9,869 nt of DNA from Bordetella parapertussis (lineage in GTDB: Bacteria > Pseudomonadota > Gammaproteobacteria > Burkholderiales > Burkholderiaceae_C): the NCBI GenBank assembly GCA_945900695.1, contig CAMDJU010000089.1:1-9869 (forward strand). Reading direction: 5' to 3'. How positions within the stretch are numbered: the first letter of the stretch is position 1; each line of letters starts with the position of its first letter. Position numbers and translations under genes: made by a program. Shown in pieces: positions 1-7,096 of the stretch. The notes under the pieces are model-generated. The model saw nothing but the letters and a program-made list of their open reading frames with translations. It searched no databases and had not been told where the DNA came from.

Positions 1-948
1 AATGATGTAGTAAACCGGAATGGACAGCGATGTGCGTGGCAAGGCGATGGGCACCAGCGTCGCGCCTTGACCCTTCAGGCTTTCAAGCGCTGCATCGATG
101 GGGCTGCGCACATCGGCCGCCAACCCATCGGCAAAAAATTCATTCGGCACACCCACGCGCAAACCCTTCAAAGGCTTGTTCAAGTCGCGCGAAAAATCTT
201 CCGCCTTCACATCCAATGAAGTGGAATCGCGGTCTAAATCAGGGCCACACATGGCGCTCAAAAGCAAAGCGCAGTCCTCGGCGCTGCGCGCCATGGGGCC
301 GGCTTGGTCGAGGCTGGACGCAAACGCCACCATGCCATAGCGCGAGGCGCGGCCATAGGTGGGCTTGATGCCAGTGATACCACAAAACGCCGCCGGTTGG
401 CGGATCGAACCGCCGGTGTCGGTGCCGGTGGCGGCGGGTGTCAGACGCGCAGCCACTGCAGCGGCGCTGCCGCCGGATGAGCCGCCGGGGATGCGGCTCT
501 CATCCCAGGGGTTGGTTACAGCTTGTGGGTTGGCCGATGGCACCGCCACGTTTTCATTGGCCGAACCCATGGCAAATTCATCGCAACTGAGTTTGCCCAA
601 ACTCACCATGCCAGCGTCACCCAAGCGCTGCACCACGGTGGCGTTGAAAGGCGAGCGGTAGCCCTCCAAGATGCGCGAACCGGCGGTGGTGGGAAAGTCG
701 GTGGTGACAAAAATGTCTTTGTGCGCGATAGGCACACCGAGCAAGGGCGATGTGTCACCCGCTGCGAGGCGCACATCCGCCGCTTTGGCTTGCGCCAAAG
801 TGACCTCAGAGTCCACGCTCAAAAATGCGTTGTAGCGGTTGCCGCCCAAACGGGCGAGCATGCGCGTGGCCAACTCCACCGCGCTGATGTCTTTGTTTTG
901 CAAGAGCGCCGACAGTTGCGCCACGCCCAAGGTGTGCAGATCGCTCAT
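1..948 (-). CDS. gatA: Aspartyl/glutamyl-tRNA(Asn/Gln) amidotransferase subunit A, 3' part outside window
   Basis: This is the amidase subunit of the GatCAB complex, which converts misacylated Glu-tRNA(Gln) or Asp-tRNA(Asn) to the correct amide form in the cytoplasm. GatA releases ammonia from glutamine. The frame is open from the ATG at 948 to the left edge and gives the first 316 residues; the family is usually about 480-500 long, so roughly a third is missing. The amidase-signature Ser-cisSer-Lys triad is visible: Lys77 in GVPIAHKD, cis-Ser157 in [11 protein letters not shown] and nucleophile Ser181 in [12 protein letters not shown]. The 24-residue spacing between the two serines is typical of the family. 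The start lies 3 nt after the gatC stop, so the two genes are co-transcribed and probably translationally coupled. gatB would be expected to follow beyond the left edge. The family is certain. Confidence 0.96.
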   Translation of the reverse strand, partial: MSDLHTLGVAQLSALLQNKDISAVELATRMLARLGGNRYNAFLSVDSEVTLAQAKAADVRLAAGDTSPLLGVPIAHKDIFVTTDFPTTAGSRILEGYRSPFNATVVQRLGDAGMVSLGKLSCDEFAMGSANENVAVPSANPQAVTNPWDESRIPGGSSGGSAAAVAARLTPAATGTDTGGSIRQPAAFCGITGIKPTYGRASRYGMVAFASSLDQAGPMARSAEDCALLLSAMCGPDLDRDSTSLDVKAEDFSRDLNKPLKGLRVGVPNEFFADGLAADVRSPIDAALESLKGQGATLVPIALPRTSLSIPVYYII

Positions 949-951
949 GGC

Positions 952-1290
952 TTACTCGATCACTTTCGGCACCAAGAACAGGCCGCGTTCCACCGCAGGT
1001 GCGCTGCGTTGGTTGGCTTCGCGTTGATTGGCCTCGCGCACCAGATCGTCGCGCAAGCGCAAAGCCATGCCGTCGGTGGCGCTGGGTGCGTGCGCGGCCA
1101 AATCGGCCAAAGGCATGGCATCGATTGGGTGGGCCATGGGCACCACGCCGGTTGTGTCCACCTCGCGCATTTGCTCAACGATGGCGAAAAAGTTGTTCAG
1201 GCCCTCCAGCATGCGTTGGCTGGCAGGGGGGTCAAAGGATAAGCGGGAGAGTTGCGCCAGGCGCTGGATGTCGGCGGAGGTCAAAGACAT
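952..1290 (-). CDS. gatC: Aspartyl/glutamyl-tRNA(Asn/Gln) amidotransferase subunit C
   Basis: GatC is the small subunit that wraps around GatA and stabilises it on GatB in the GatCAB complex. The protein is 112 residues, slightly longer than the usual 95-105. It starts [19 protein letters not shown], the typical N-terminal helix, and ends in the conserved [16 protein letters not shown] tail. The frame is open upstream to 1431, but homology begins at the ATG at 1290, so I chose that start. No clear Shine-Dalgarno sequence precedes it (the upstream sequence is TAATCAATTCGCC), so initiation may be weak or nearly leaderless. The tail carries a 15-bp tandem duplication coding REANQ twice, which partly explains the extra length. 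It is the first gene of the gatCA operon and divergent from mreB. Confidence 0.95.
   Translation of the reverse strand: MSLTSADIQRLAQLSRLSFDPPASQRMLEGLNNFFAIVEQMREVDTTGVVPMAHPIDAMPLADLAAHAPSATDGMALRLRDDLVREANQREANQRSAPAVERGLFLVPKVIE
1009..1038 (-). repeat. 15-bp imperfect tandem duplication inside gatC
   Basis: Two adjacent 15-bp units, 1009-1023 and 1024-1038, match at 13 of 15 positions and encode [10 protein letters not shown] near the C-terminus of GatC. Both mismatches fall at third codon positions (AAT/AAC and GAG/GAA), so the repeat is old enough to have drifted while the amino acids stayed the same. It probably arose by slippage. Confidence 0.8.
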
Positions 1291-1334
1291 GGCGAATTGA
1301 TTAAAAATTAGGCAAACAACTGGGCAAATCCGTG

Positions 1335-1353
1335 TTTTGCCGATGTGGCAAAA
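1335..1353. promoter_or_regulatory. Perfect inverted repeat in the gatC/mreB divergent intergenic region
   Basis: The two 7-bp arms TTTTGCC and GGCAAAA flank a 5-bp spacer (gatgt). The site lies 45 bp upstream of gatC and about 25 bp upstream of the candidate mreB promoter hexamers. The even, short-spaced dyad fits a dimeric regulator operator, or a small hairpin if transcribed. No T-tract follows on either strand, so it is not an intrinsic terminator. I do not recognise the motif as that of a named regulator. Confidence 0.45.
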
Positions 1354-1356
1354 GCC

Positions 1357-1383
1357 TTGGTTGACAGGGCGATAGGGTATTAT
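1357..1383 (+). promoter_or_regulatory. Candidate sigma-70-type promoter for mreB
   Basis: A -10-like TATTAT lies at 1378-1383. Upstream are overlapping -35-like hexamers: TTGGTT at 1357-1362 (15-bp spacer) and the consensus TTGACA at 1361-1366, whose 11-bp spacer to TATTAT is too short. Neither pairing is ideal, so the assignment is tentative. Use of TATTAT would start the mRNA near 1390 and leave a leader of about 75 nt that contains the 1396-1412 hairpin. Confidence 0.35.
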
Positions 1384-1395
1384 CTCGCCTTTGTG

Positions 1396-1412
1396 ACCCG
1401 CACCCTGCGGGT
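1396..1412 (+). promoter_or_regulatory. Hairpin in the presumed mreB 5' leader
   Basis: The sequence ACCCGCA-CCC-TGCGGGT forms a perfect 7-bp stem with a 3-nt loop, ending 52 nt before the mreB start codon. It has no following U-tract, so it is not an intrinsic terminator. It could stabilise the mRNA or bind a protein. On the minus strand it would lie upstream of the gatC transcript. Confidence 0.5.
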
Positions 1413-1422
1413 GAATTGATAA

Positions 1423-2508
<1,086 letters not shown>

Positions 2509-2550
2509 GTTACTTTGCACTGTCCACGGGCACGGCACGGTGTCCCAATG

Positions 2551-2580
2551 GGCCCACGGCGTTGGGCTCTTTTCTTTGTT
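2551..2580 (+). terminator. Possible weak intrinsic attenuator between mreB and mreC
   Basis: A 6-bp stem GGCCCA / TGGGCT (2551-2556 with 2563-2568, outer pair G-U) with a 6-nt loop is followed by the T-rich run CTTTTCTTTGTT. The stem is short and the T-run is interrupted, so read-through is likely. It sits in the only real gap of the mre operon, where partial termination would give more MreB than MreC and MreD. Confidence 0.35.
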
Positions 2581-2603
2581 CTGCTTTGAACCCTTGAAAT
2601 CCT

Positions 2604-3521
2604 ATGCCACTGGGCACCATTGAACGAAAACCCCCAGCTTTTTTCAAGCATGGGATGTCGTCGTTGTCCAAGTTGGTGGTGTTTTCAATCTTGTCCGTGG
2701 TGTTGATGGTGGCCGATGTCCGCTATGGGGTGACCCAACCGTTGCGGGCCACCATTTCTTTGATGCTGTACCCCATGGAATGGTTGTCGATGCGGCCTCA
2801 ATGGTTGTTCGATGTCGCGGGTCGGTTTTTTGAAGGGCGCGACGATGCCCAAGCCCAGGTGCAAGCCATGACACTCAAGCTGCAACAGCAGGCGTTGCGC
2901 TCGGGTCAGGTGGAGCAACTGGCCCTGGAAAACCTGCAACTGCGCCGACTGCTTGAGTTGCGCGAGCGCCTGACCTCCAGCACCTTGGCAGCCGAGGTTT
3001 TGTATGACTCGGCCGATCCATTCACCCGCAAAGTGGTGATTGACAAAGGCGCTTTGCAAGGGGTGCAGCCCAGTTCGCCCGTGATGGATGACGCCGGGGT
3101 GTTGGGGCAGGTGACCCGTGTCATGCCCTTGGTCAGCGAGGTCACCTTGGTCATTGACCGCGAACAATCCATCCCCGTGCTCAATGCCCGCACCGGCGCG
3201 CGGGGCGTGGCTTATGGCGAGGCGGGTGGAGCACCTTTGCTGGAGTTGCGCTACATGGCTTCCAATGCCGACATCGAGGTCGGTGACTTGCTCACCACCA
3301 GTGGGGTGGATGCCATCTATCCCCCTGGCGTTCCAGTGGCGGTGGTGGTCAAGGTGGAGCGGCGTGCCGAGTCAGTGTTTGCGCGCATTTTGTGTCAGCC
3401 TCAAGGGCGGGTGCAGGGCGCACGCCATGTGATGGTTCTTGAGCCCTTGGGCAAGCAGGTGCCAGCGCGACCACCGTACGAGCGGCCCAGCACCTTGCCC
3501 ATCAAAGGGGGGCCGCGATGA
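2604..3521 (+). CDS. mreC: Rod shape-determining protein MreC
   Basis: MreC is a bitopic inner-membrane protein whose periplasmic part binds PBP2 and activates the elongasome. It has 305 residues. A short cytoplasmic N-terminus (1-21) is followed by one membrane helix at about residues 22-39 (SKLVVFSILSVVLMVA), a charged Gln/Leu-rich coiled coil at about 80-122, and the C-terminal beta domain with VVIDKGALQGVQ, a motif typical of the family. The C-terminal tail is Pro/Arg-rich. The ATG at 2604 fits the betaproteobacterial N-terminus (MPLGTIERKPP), although the Shine-Dalgarno is poor (TTGAAAT). Its stop overlaps the mreD start in ATGA, so the two are translationally coupled. Confidence 0.97.
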   Translation: MPLGTIERKPPAFFKHGMSSLSKLVVFSILSVVLMVADVRYGVTQPLRATISLMLYPMEWLSMRPQWLFDVAGRFFEGRDDAQAQVQAMTLKLQQQALRSGQVEQLALENLQLRRLLELRERLTSSTLAAEVLYDSADPFTRKVVIDKGALQGVQPSSPVMDDAGVLGQVTRVMPLVSEVTLVIDREQSIPVLNARTGARGVAYGEAGGAPLLELRYMASNADIEVGDLLTTSGVDAIYPPGVPVAVVVKVERRAESVFARILCQPQGRVQGARHVMVLEPLGKQVPARPPYERPSTLPIKGGPR

Positions 3522-4048
3522 TCATGCCGCGTGGCCAGCAATTGCTGCTGCCTGCCAACCCTTGGTTTATTTTCTTGAGCTTGCTGTCGGCCCAGTTGCT
3601 CAACATGGTGCTCAACATGCTGTTGGCGGGCAATGCGGCTTGGGCGCCCGACTTTTTGGCGGTGGTGCTGGTTTTTTGGTGTGTTCATCAACCGCAGCGG
3701 GTGGGCATAGGGGTGGCATTTTTCTTTGGCATCTTCAATGATGTGCAGCATTCTTCCTTGTTGGGTCAGCATGCTTTGTCTTATACCGTTTTGGGTTATT
3801 GTGCGGTGCTGATCCATCGTCGCTTGCTGTGGTTCAAAGAGCCTTCGCAGTCCTTGCAGGTGTTGCCTTTGTTCGTGCTCGCCCATGTGCTGGAGTTATT
3901 GGTGCGCATGCTCTCGGGCAGCTTGTTTCCAGGTTGGTGGGTGTTGTTGGCCCCAGTGTTGGAGGCCTTGGCCTGGCCGCTGGTGTCGGTGTTTTTGCTG
4001 GCCCCCCAACGGCGTGCGCCTGACCCTGACGAAAACCGACCGCTATGA
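3518..4048 (+). CDS. mreD: Rod shape-determining protein MreD
   Basis: MreD is a small polytopic inner-membrane partner of MreC in the elongasome. It has 176 residues, with about six hydrophobic segments near 17-36, 46-58, 62-78, 87-100, 113-131 and 141-163. The conserved GIFNDV (72-77) within the third segment and the overall size match MreD. The start ATG at 3518 overlaps the mreC stop (ATGA) and is preceded by the strong purine-rich AAAGGGGGG. A second in-frame ATG at 3524 is a less likely start. The stop overlaps the mrdA start, again in ATGA, so mreC, mreD and mrdA form one coupled unit. MreD is poorly conserved in sequence; position and topology support the call as much as motifs do. 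Confidence 0.95.
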   Translation: MIMPRGQQLLLPANPWFIFLSLLSAQLLNMVLNMLLAGNAAWAPDFLAVVLVFWCVHQPQRVGIGVAFFFGIFNDVQHSSLLGQHALSYTVLGYCAVLIHRRLLWFKEPSQSLQVLPLFVLAHVLELLVRMLSGSLFPGWWVLLAPVLEALAWPLVSVFLLAPQRRAPDPDENRPL

Positions 4049-6144
4049 GCATTTTGCGCAACGTCGAAGTTGAATTGCGCCGTTTTCGTTCCCGTGTCTT
4101 GGTGGCATCGGTGGCGGTGGTGGTGGCATTTTCCTTGTTGGCGTTTCGCTTGGCCTATTTGCAAATCTATCGTTATGAAGATTTGAACGAACAAGCTGAA
4201 GGCAATCGCACAGCCATTGTTCCCATTGTGCCCAACCGGGGCGTGATCATGGACCGCAACGGCATTGTGCTGGCCACCAATTACTCGGCCTATACCTTGG
4301 AGATCACACCCTCTAAAGTGGCCCAACCCCTGGACGCCCTGATTGATCAATTGGCCACGGTGGTGGAGATCCAAGGCCGCGACAGGCGCCGCTTTAAAAA
4401 GCTGGTTGATGAGTCGAAAAGCTTTGACTCTGTGCCCATTCGCACCCGCCTCACCGATGAAGAGGTGGCGCGCTTTGCCGCACAGCGCTACCGGTTTGCG
4501 GGGGTTGAAATCCAGGCCCGTTTGTTCCGCAACTACCCCTACGGCGACATGGCCAGCCATGTGATTGGCTATATCGGCCGCATCAACACCAGTGAAAAAG
4601 CCAAGATCGAAGACTCCGATGACGCCGCCAACTACCGCGGCACCGATTACATTGGCAAACTGGGTGTGGAGCAAAGCTACGAGCGTGAACTGCACGGCAT
4701 CACCGGCGTGCACGAGATGGAGACCTCGGCCCGCGGGCGTGCGGTGCGGCGCTTGAGCAGTATCCCGGCCAAACCCGGCGACACGGTGATGTTGGCGATC
4801 GACATCAAGCTGCAAAAATTGGTGGAAGACCTGTATGGCAATCGCCGTGGTGCCTTGGTGGCCATCGACCCCAAAACCGGCGAGGTATTGGCCTTTGTCA
4901 GCAAACCCACCTTTGACCCTAATTTGTTTGTCGAGGGCATTGACTCTGAAAACTGGCAAGCGCTCAACGAGTCGTTGGACAAGCCTTTGCTCAATCGGGC
5001 TTTGCGCGGCACCTACCCGCCTGGCTCTACCTACAAGCCTTTCATGGCCTTGGCGGCCTTGCAAACAGGCAAGCGCAACCCTGCGCAACAAATAGCTGAC
5101 CCTGGATTTTTTCAATTTGGCAACCACCGTTTTCGCGATGACAAAGAAGGCGGCCATGGTGTGGTTGACATGTACAAGTCGGTGGTGCAGTCGTGTGACA
5201 CCTATTACTACTTGTTGGCCCGCGACATGGGCGTGGACTTGATCCACGAGCAAATGAAACCATTCGGTTTTGGTCAACTCACGGGCATTGATATTTTGGG
5301 CGAGTCGCGTGGCATCTTGCCCTCCACCGAATGGAAGCGCACCACCTACCGCAAGCCTGAGCAGCAGCGCTGGTATTCTGGCGAAACCATTTCTTTGGGC
5401 ATTGGCCAGGGTTACAACAGTTTCACCATGCTGCAACTCGCACATGCCACCGCTACCTTGGTCAACAATGGCTTGAAGATGAAGCCCCACCTGGTGCGCG
5501 AAGTGATGGATGTGGAGACCAAAAGCGCAACCCCGGTGGCCAAAGAGCCGATTGGCCAATTGCCTTTGACAGCTGAAAACATAGACTTCATTCGCAAGAC
5601 CTTGGTGGGTGTGAATATCGAGGGCACATCGGCCTCGAGTTTTGCCGGCGCCCCGTACACCAGTGGTGGAAAAACCGGCACGGCGCAGGTGTTTACTGTG
5701 AAGCAAAACGAAAAATACAACGCCGCGCGCATTGATGAGCGCTTGCGTGACCATGCCTTGTTCATGGCCTATGCCCCAGCGGAAGAGCCGCGGATAGTCT
5801 TGGCCATGGTGGTGGAAAACGCGGGCTTTGGGGCGCAAAATGCGGCACCGATTGCACGGCGTGTGTTTGACTTTGTGATCCAAGGCCTGTACCCGGCCGA
5901 GGAAGACATCTTGGCCGTGCAGCGTGGCCAAGCGACCCGCCCCACGGGCAAACCCCGCGAGGTGGCCACCATGCCCTGGCCGCCGCGCCCCGCAGCGCCC
6001 AAAGTTGATCTGCCCACCGATGCCAAGGCAGCACCTTCAAGCCCCTTGGGCGCACGCAAGGCACCGACGGTGCTGGGCCATGCCTTGTCAACCGATCCGG
6101 CGTCGCAGCGGGGTCTTCGCTTGGCCCAAACCCTCAGCGAATAA
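4045..6144 (+). CDS. mrdA: Penicillin-binding protein 2, peptidoglycan D,D-transpeptidase
   Basis: This is a class B penicillin-binding protein that cross-links nascent peptidoglycan in the periplasm during lateral elongation, working with the glycosyltransferase RodA. It has 699 residues. One N-terminal membrane helix lies at about 18-39. The pedestal domain begins near VPNRGVIMDRNG. The transpeptidase domain holds all three active-site motifs: S328-T-Y-K331 (nucleophile in PPGSTYKPF), S383-C-D385 (in VQSCDTYYY, the PBP2 form of SxN) and K543-T-G-T546. These positions lie within a few residues of those in E. coli PBP2, which supports the start. The last 82 residues after GLYP form a Pro/Ala/Arg-rich tail beyond the catalytic domain, making it longer than the 633-residue E. 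coli protein. rodA does not follow; the next gene is convergent and overlaps by 11 bp. Confidence 0.97.
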   Translation: MSILRNVEVELRRFRSRVLVASVAVVVAFSLLAFRLAYLQIYRYEDLNEQAEGNRTAIVPIVPNRGVIMDRNGIVLATNYSAYTLEITPSKVAQPLDALIDQLATVVEIQGRDRRRFKKLVDESKSFDSVPIRTRLTDEEVARFAAQRYRFAGVEIQARLFRNYPYGDMASHVIGYIGRINTSEKAKIEDSDDAANYRGTDYIGKLGVEQSYERELHGITGVHEMETSARGRAVRRLSSIPAKPGDTVMLAIDIKLQKLVEDLYGNRRGALVAIDPKTGEVLAFVSKPTFDPNLFVEGIDSENWQALNESLDKPLLNRALRGTYPPGSTYKPFMALAALQTGKRNPAQQIADPGFFQFGNHRFRDDKEGGHGVVDMYKSVVQSCDTYYYLLARDMGVDLIHEQMKPFGFGQLTGIDILGESRGILPSTEWKRTTYRKPEQQRWYSGETISLGIGQGYNSFTMLQLAHATATLVNNGLKMKPHLVREVMDVETKSATPVAKEPIGQLPLTAENIDFIRKTLVGVNIEGTSASSFAGAPYTSGGKTGTAQVFTVKQNEKYNAARIDERLRDHALFMAYAPAEEPRIVLAMVVENAGFGAQNAAPIARRVFDFVIQGLYPAEEDILAVQRGQATRPTGKPREVATMPWPPRPAAPKVDLPTDAKAAPSSPLGARKAPTVLGHALSTDPASQRGLRLAQTLSE

Positions 6145-6892
6145 AGGCGTCCCAGCCGGTTTTGGCGATCAGCGCGGTCACCACCAGCACAAACACCCAT
6201 CGTACAAAACCCGCGCCATGTTTCAGGGCCATGCGCGTACCCAACCAACTGCCCAGCACATTGGCCACAGCCAGATAAAACGCGATGTGCCACCACACAT
6301 GGCCTTTGAGTGTGAACAACAGCAAAGCCGCCAAGTTGCTGGCGGTGTTGAGCACTTTGGCGTGGGCCGATGCGTTCAAGAAGTCATAGCCCAACACGCG
6401 CACCAGGGCAAACACCAAAAAACTGCCGGTGCCAGGGCCAAAAAAACCGTCGTAAAAACCCAGCACCAAGCCCAGCACTGCAAAGGCACTTGCTTCGGTG
6501 CGTCCCGACCAGCGCGGAGCATGTTCGCGGCCCATGTCTTTGCGCGCCAAGGTGTAGATGAGCACCGCCAACAACACCAGCGGCAAGGCGCGGCGCAAAA
6601 AGGTGGGGTCAATTTCAGTCACCGCCCAAGCGCCCAACCAGGCCCCGGCCAAAGCCGCACCTGCACCCGGCCCCACGGCCGACCAGCGCAAATCGATGCG
6701 TCGGCTGTATTGCCAGGTTGACCATGAAGTGCCCCACACCGATGCGCTTTTGTTGTTGCCCAGCAAGCTGGCCGGGTGTGCCAGCGGGTAAGTGGCAAAC
6801 AAGGCCGGCACCAAGACCAGGCCACCGCCGCCCACAATCGCGTCGATGAAACCGGCCAAAGCCGAGGCCAGAGAAACCAGCAAGACATCCAT
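6134..6892 (-). CDS. TSUP (TauE/SafE, YfcA-like) family membrane transporter
   Basis: This is a polytopic inner-membrane protein of the TSUP family, whose studied members move small anions such as sulfite, sulfoacetate or thiosulfate. The substrate here is unknown. It has 252 residues and about eight hydrophobic segments in two halves. The family's paired glycine-rich loops are clear: GFIDAIVGGGG (14-24) with GNNKS (45-49) in the first half, and GFYDGFFGPGTGSF (145-158) in the second, the form seen in E. coli YfcA. The frame is open upstream to 7036, but that stretch contains a terminator hairpin and reads as non-membrane sequence, so I chose the ATG at 6892. It has AAGGA about 11-12 nt upstream, which is long spacing. 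The 3' end overlaps mrdA by 11 bp tail to tail. The leader is highly structured (see 6922-7051). Confidence 0.9.
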   Translation of the reverse strand: MDVLLVSLASALAGFIDAIVGGGGLVLVPALFATYPLAHPASLLGNNKSASVWGTSWSTWQYSRRIDLRWSAVGPGAGAALAGAWLGAWAVTEIDPTFLRRALPLVLLAVLIYTLARKDMGREHAPRWSGRTEASAFAVLGLVLGFYDGFFGPGTGSFLVFALVRVLGYDFLNASAHAKVLNTASNLAALLLFTLKGHVWWHIAFYLAVANVLGSWLGTRMALKHGAGFVRWVFVLVVTALIAKTGWDAFIR

Positions 6893-6921
6893 GAGCGGTA
6901 TTGTCCTTTGTGCCAATGCAC

Positions 6922-6949
6922 AAAAAAAAGCACCGCCGCAGCGGTGCTT
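6922..6949 (-). terminator. Strong Rho-independent terminator 29 nt upstream of the TSUP transporter start
   Basis: Read on the minus strand, AAGCACCGC-TGCG-GCGGTGCTT forms a perfect 9-bp GC-rich stem with a 4-nt loop, followed by eight Ts (6929-6922, the first two being the end of the stem). It lies between the GMC oxidoreductase and the transporter, both on the minus strand. It may end the mmsA-GMC transcript, end a small RNA, or act as the terminator of a leader attenuator for the transporter. Confidence 0.9.
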
Positions 6950-7051
6950 GGGATCGAACACCTTGTTGGGTGTTTCTTGGGTCTTGTCTCCTCGGACCCT
7001 CGTGTCCAGCCCACAGGCCGGATCGAGTGGTCTCAATGTATCTGCAAGGTG
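6922..7051 (-). promoter_or_regulatory. Structured leader RNA, candidate attenuator or riboswitch upstream of the TSUP transporter
   Basis: On the minus strand this non-coding stretch can form several stems. In order: long-range CACCTTG (7051-7045) with CAAGGTG (6965-6959); CCGGCC-TGTG-GGCTGG (7021-7006, one G-U); GGGTC (6999-6995) with GACCC (6983-6979); AACACC-CAACAA-GGTGTT (6974-6957); and the terminator AAGCACCGC/GCGGTGCTT (6949-6928). GGTGTT (6962-6957) can instead pair with AGCACC (6948-6943), six pairs including one G-U, which would destroy the terminator. It can also be taken up by the long-range 7-bp stem. Mutually exclusive terminator and antiterminator stems just before a start codon are the hallmark of transcription attenuation. 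I do not recognise a named riboswitch class, and the promoter is not clear. An independent small RNA remains possible. Confidence 0.5.
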
Positions 7052-7062
7052 AGGCCTTTTTT
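7029..7062 (+). terminator. Candidate intrinsic terminator on the plus strand
   Basis: GGTCTCA (7029-7035) pairs with TGAGGCC (7050-7056) over 7 bp with one U-G wobble and a 14-nt loop, followed directly by six Ts (7057-7062). The wobble becomes an A-C mismatch on the minus strand, so the stem favours a plus-strand transcript. No plus-strand gene lies between mrdA (ending 6144) and here, so it could end read-through mre mRNA or an unrecognised plus-strand small RNA. Confidence 0.45.
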
Positions 7063-7068
7063 CTAGGG

Positions 7069-7090
7069 GCTTTCCCGCGATGGGGAAAGC
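7069..7090. repeat. Perfect 8-bp stem-loop just downstream of the GMC oxidoreductase gene
   Basis: GCTTTCCC (7069-7076) and GGGAAAGC (7083-7090) flank a 6-nt loop, 6 nt after the stop codon of the minus-strand GMC gene. No T-run follows on that strand (the next bases are CCCTAGAAAAAA), so it is not a standard intrinsic terminator. It could shield the mRNA 3' end. Confidence 0.55.
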
Positions 7091-7096
7091 ACGGGT

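Noticed and set aside
523..1242. Plus-strand open frame of 239 codons opposite gatA and gatC
   Set aside because: It covers the conserved gatA/gatC coding sequence in antisense and has no protein-like features.
3796..5931. Very long minus-strand open frame (711 codons) opposite mreD and mrdA
   Set aside because: It lies wholly antisense to two clear genes, its translation is His/Gln/Arg-rich with no recognisable domain, and it is explained by the codon bias of the GC-rich sense strand.
6951..7026. Direct repeat GGATCGA (6951-6957 and 7020-7026) as an attachment site
   Set aside because: Only 7 bp, with no integrase, tRNA or other mobile-element sign nearby.
6893..7036. N-terminal extension of the TSUP transporter starting at a TTG at 7036
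   Set aside because: The extension would be translated across a strong terminator hairpin and U-run, is hydrophilic, and is not part of the family fold. A leader peptide in this frame is possible, but I see no stop to end it before the ATG.
6922..7062. 6S, 4.5S SRP, tmRNA or tRNA gene
   Set aside because: The CACCTTG/CAAGGTG closing stem suggested 6S RNA, but the enclosed length (about 93 nt) is short for 6S and I see no clear central bubble. No SRP GGUCAGG/GGAAG core, tmRNA tag or cloverleaf was found. GTTCGATCCC resembles a T-loop but has no flanking T-stem. A covariance search would settle it.
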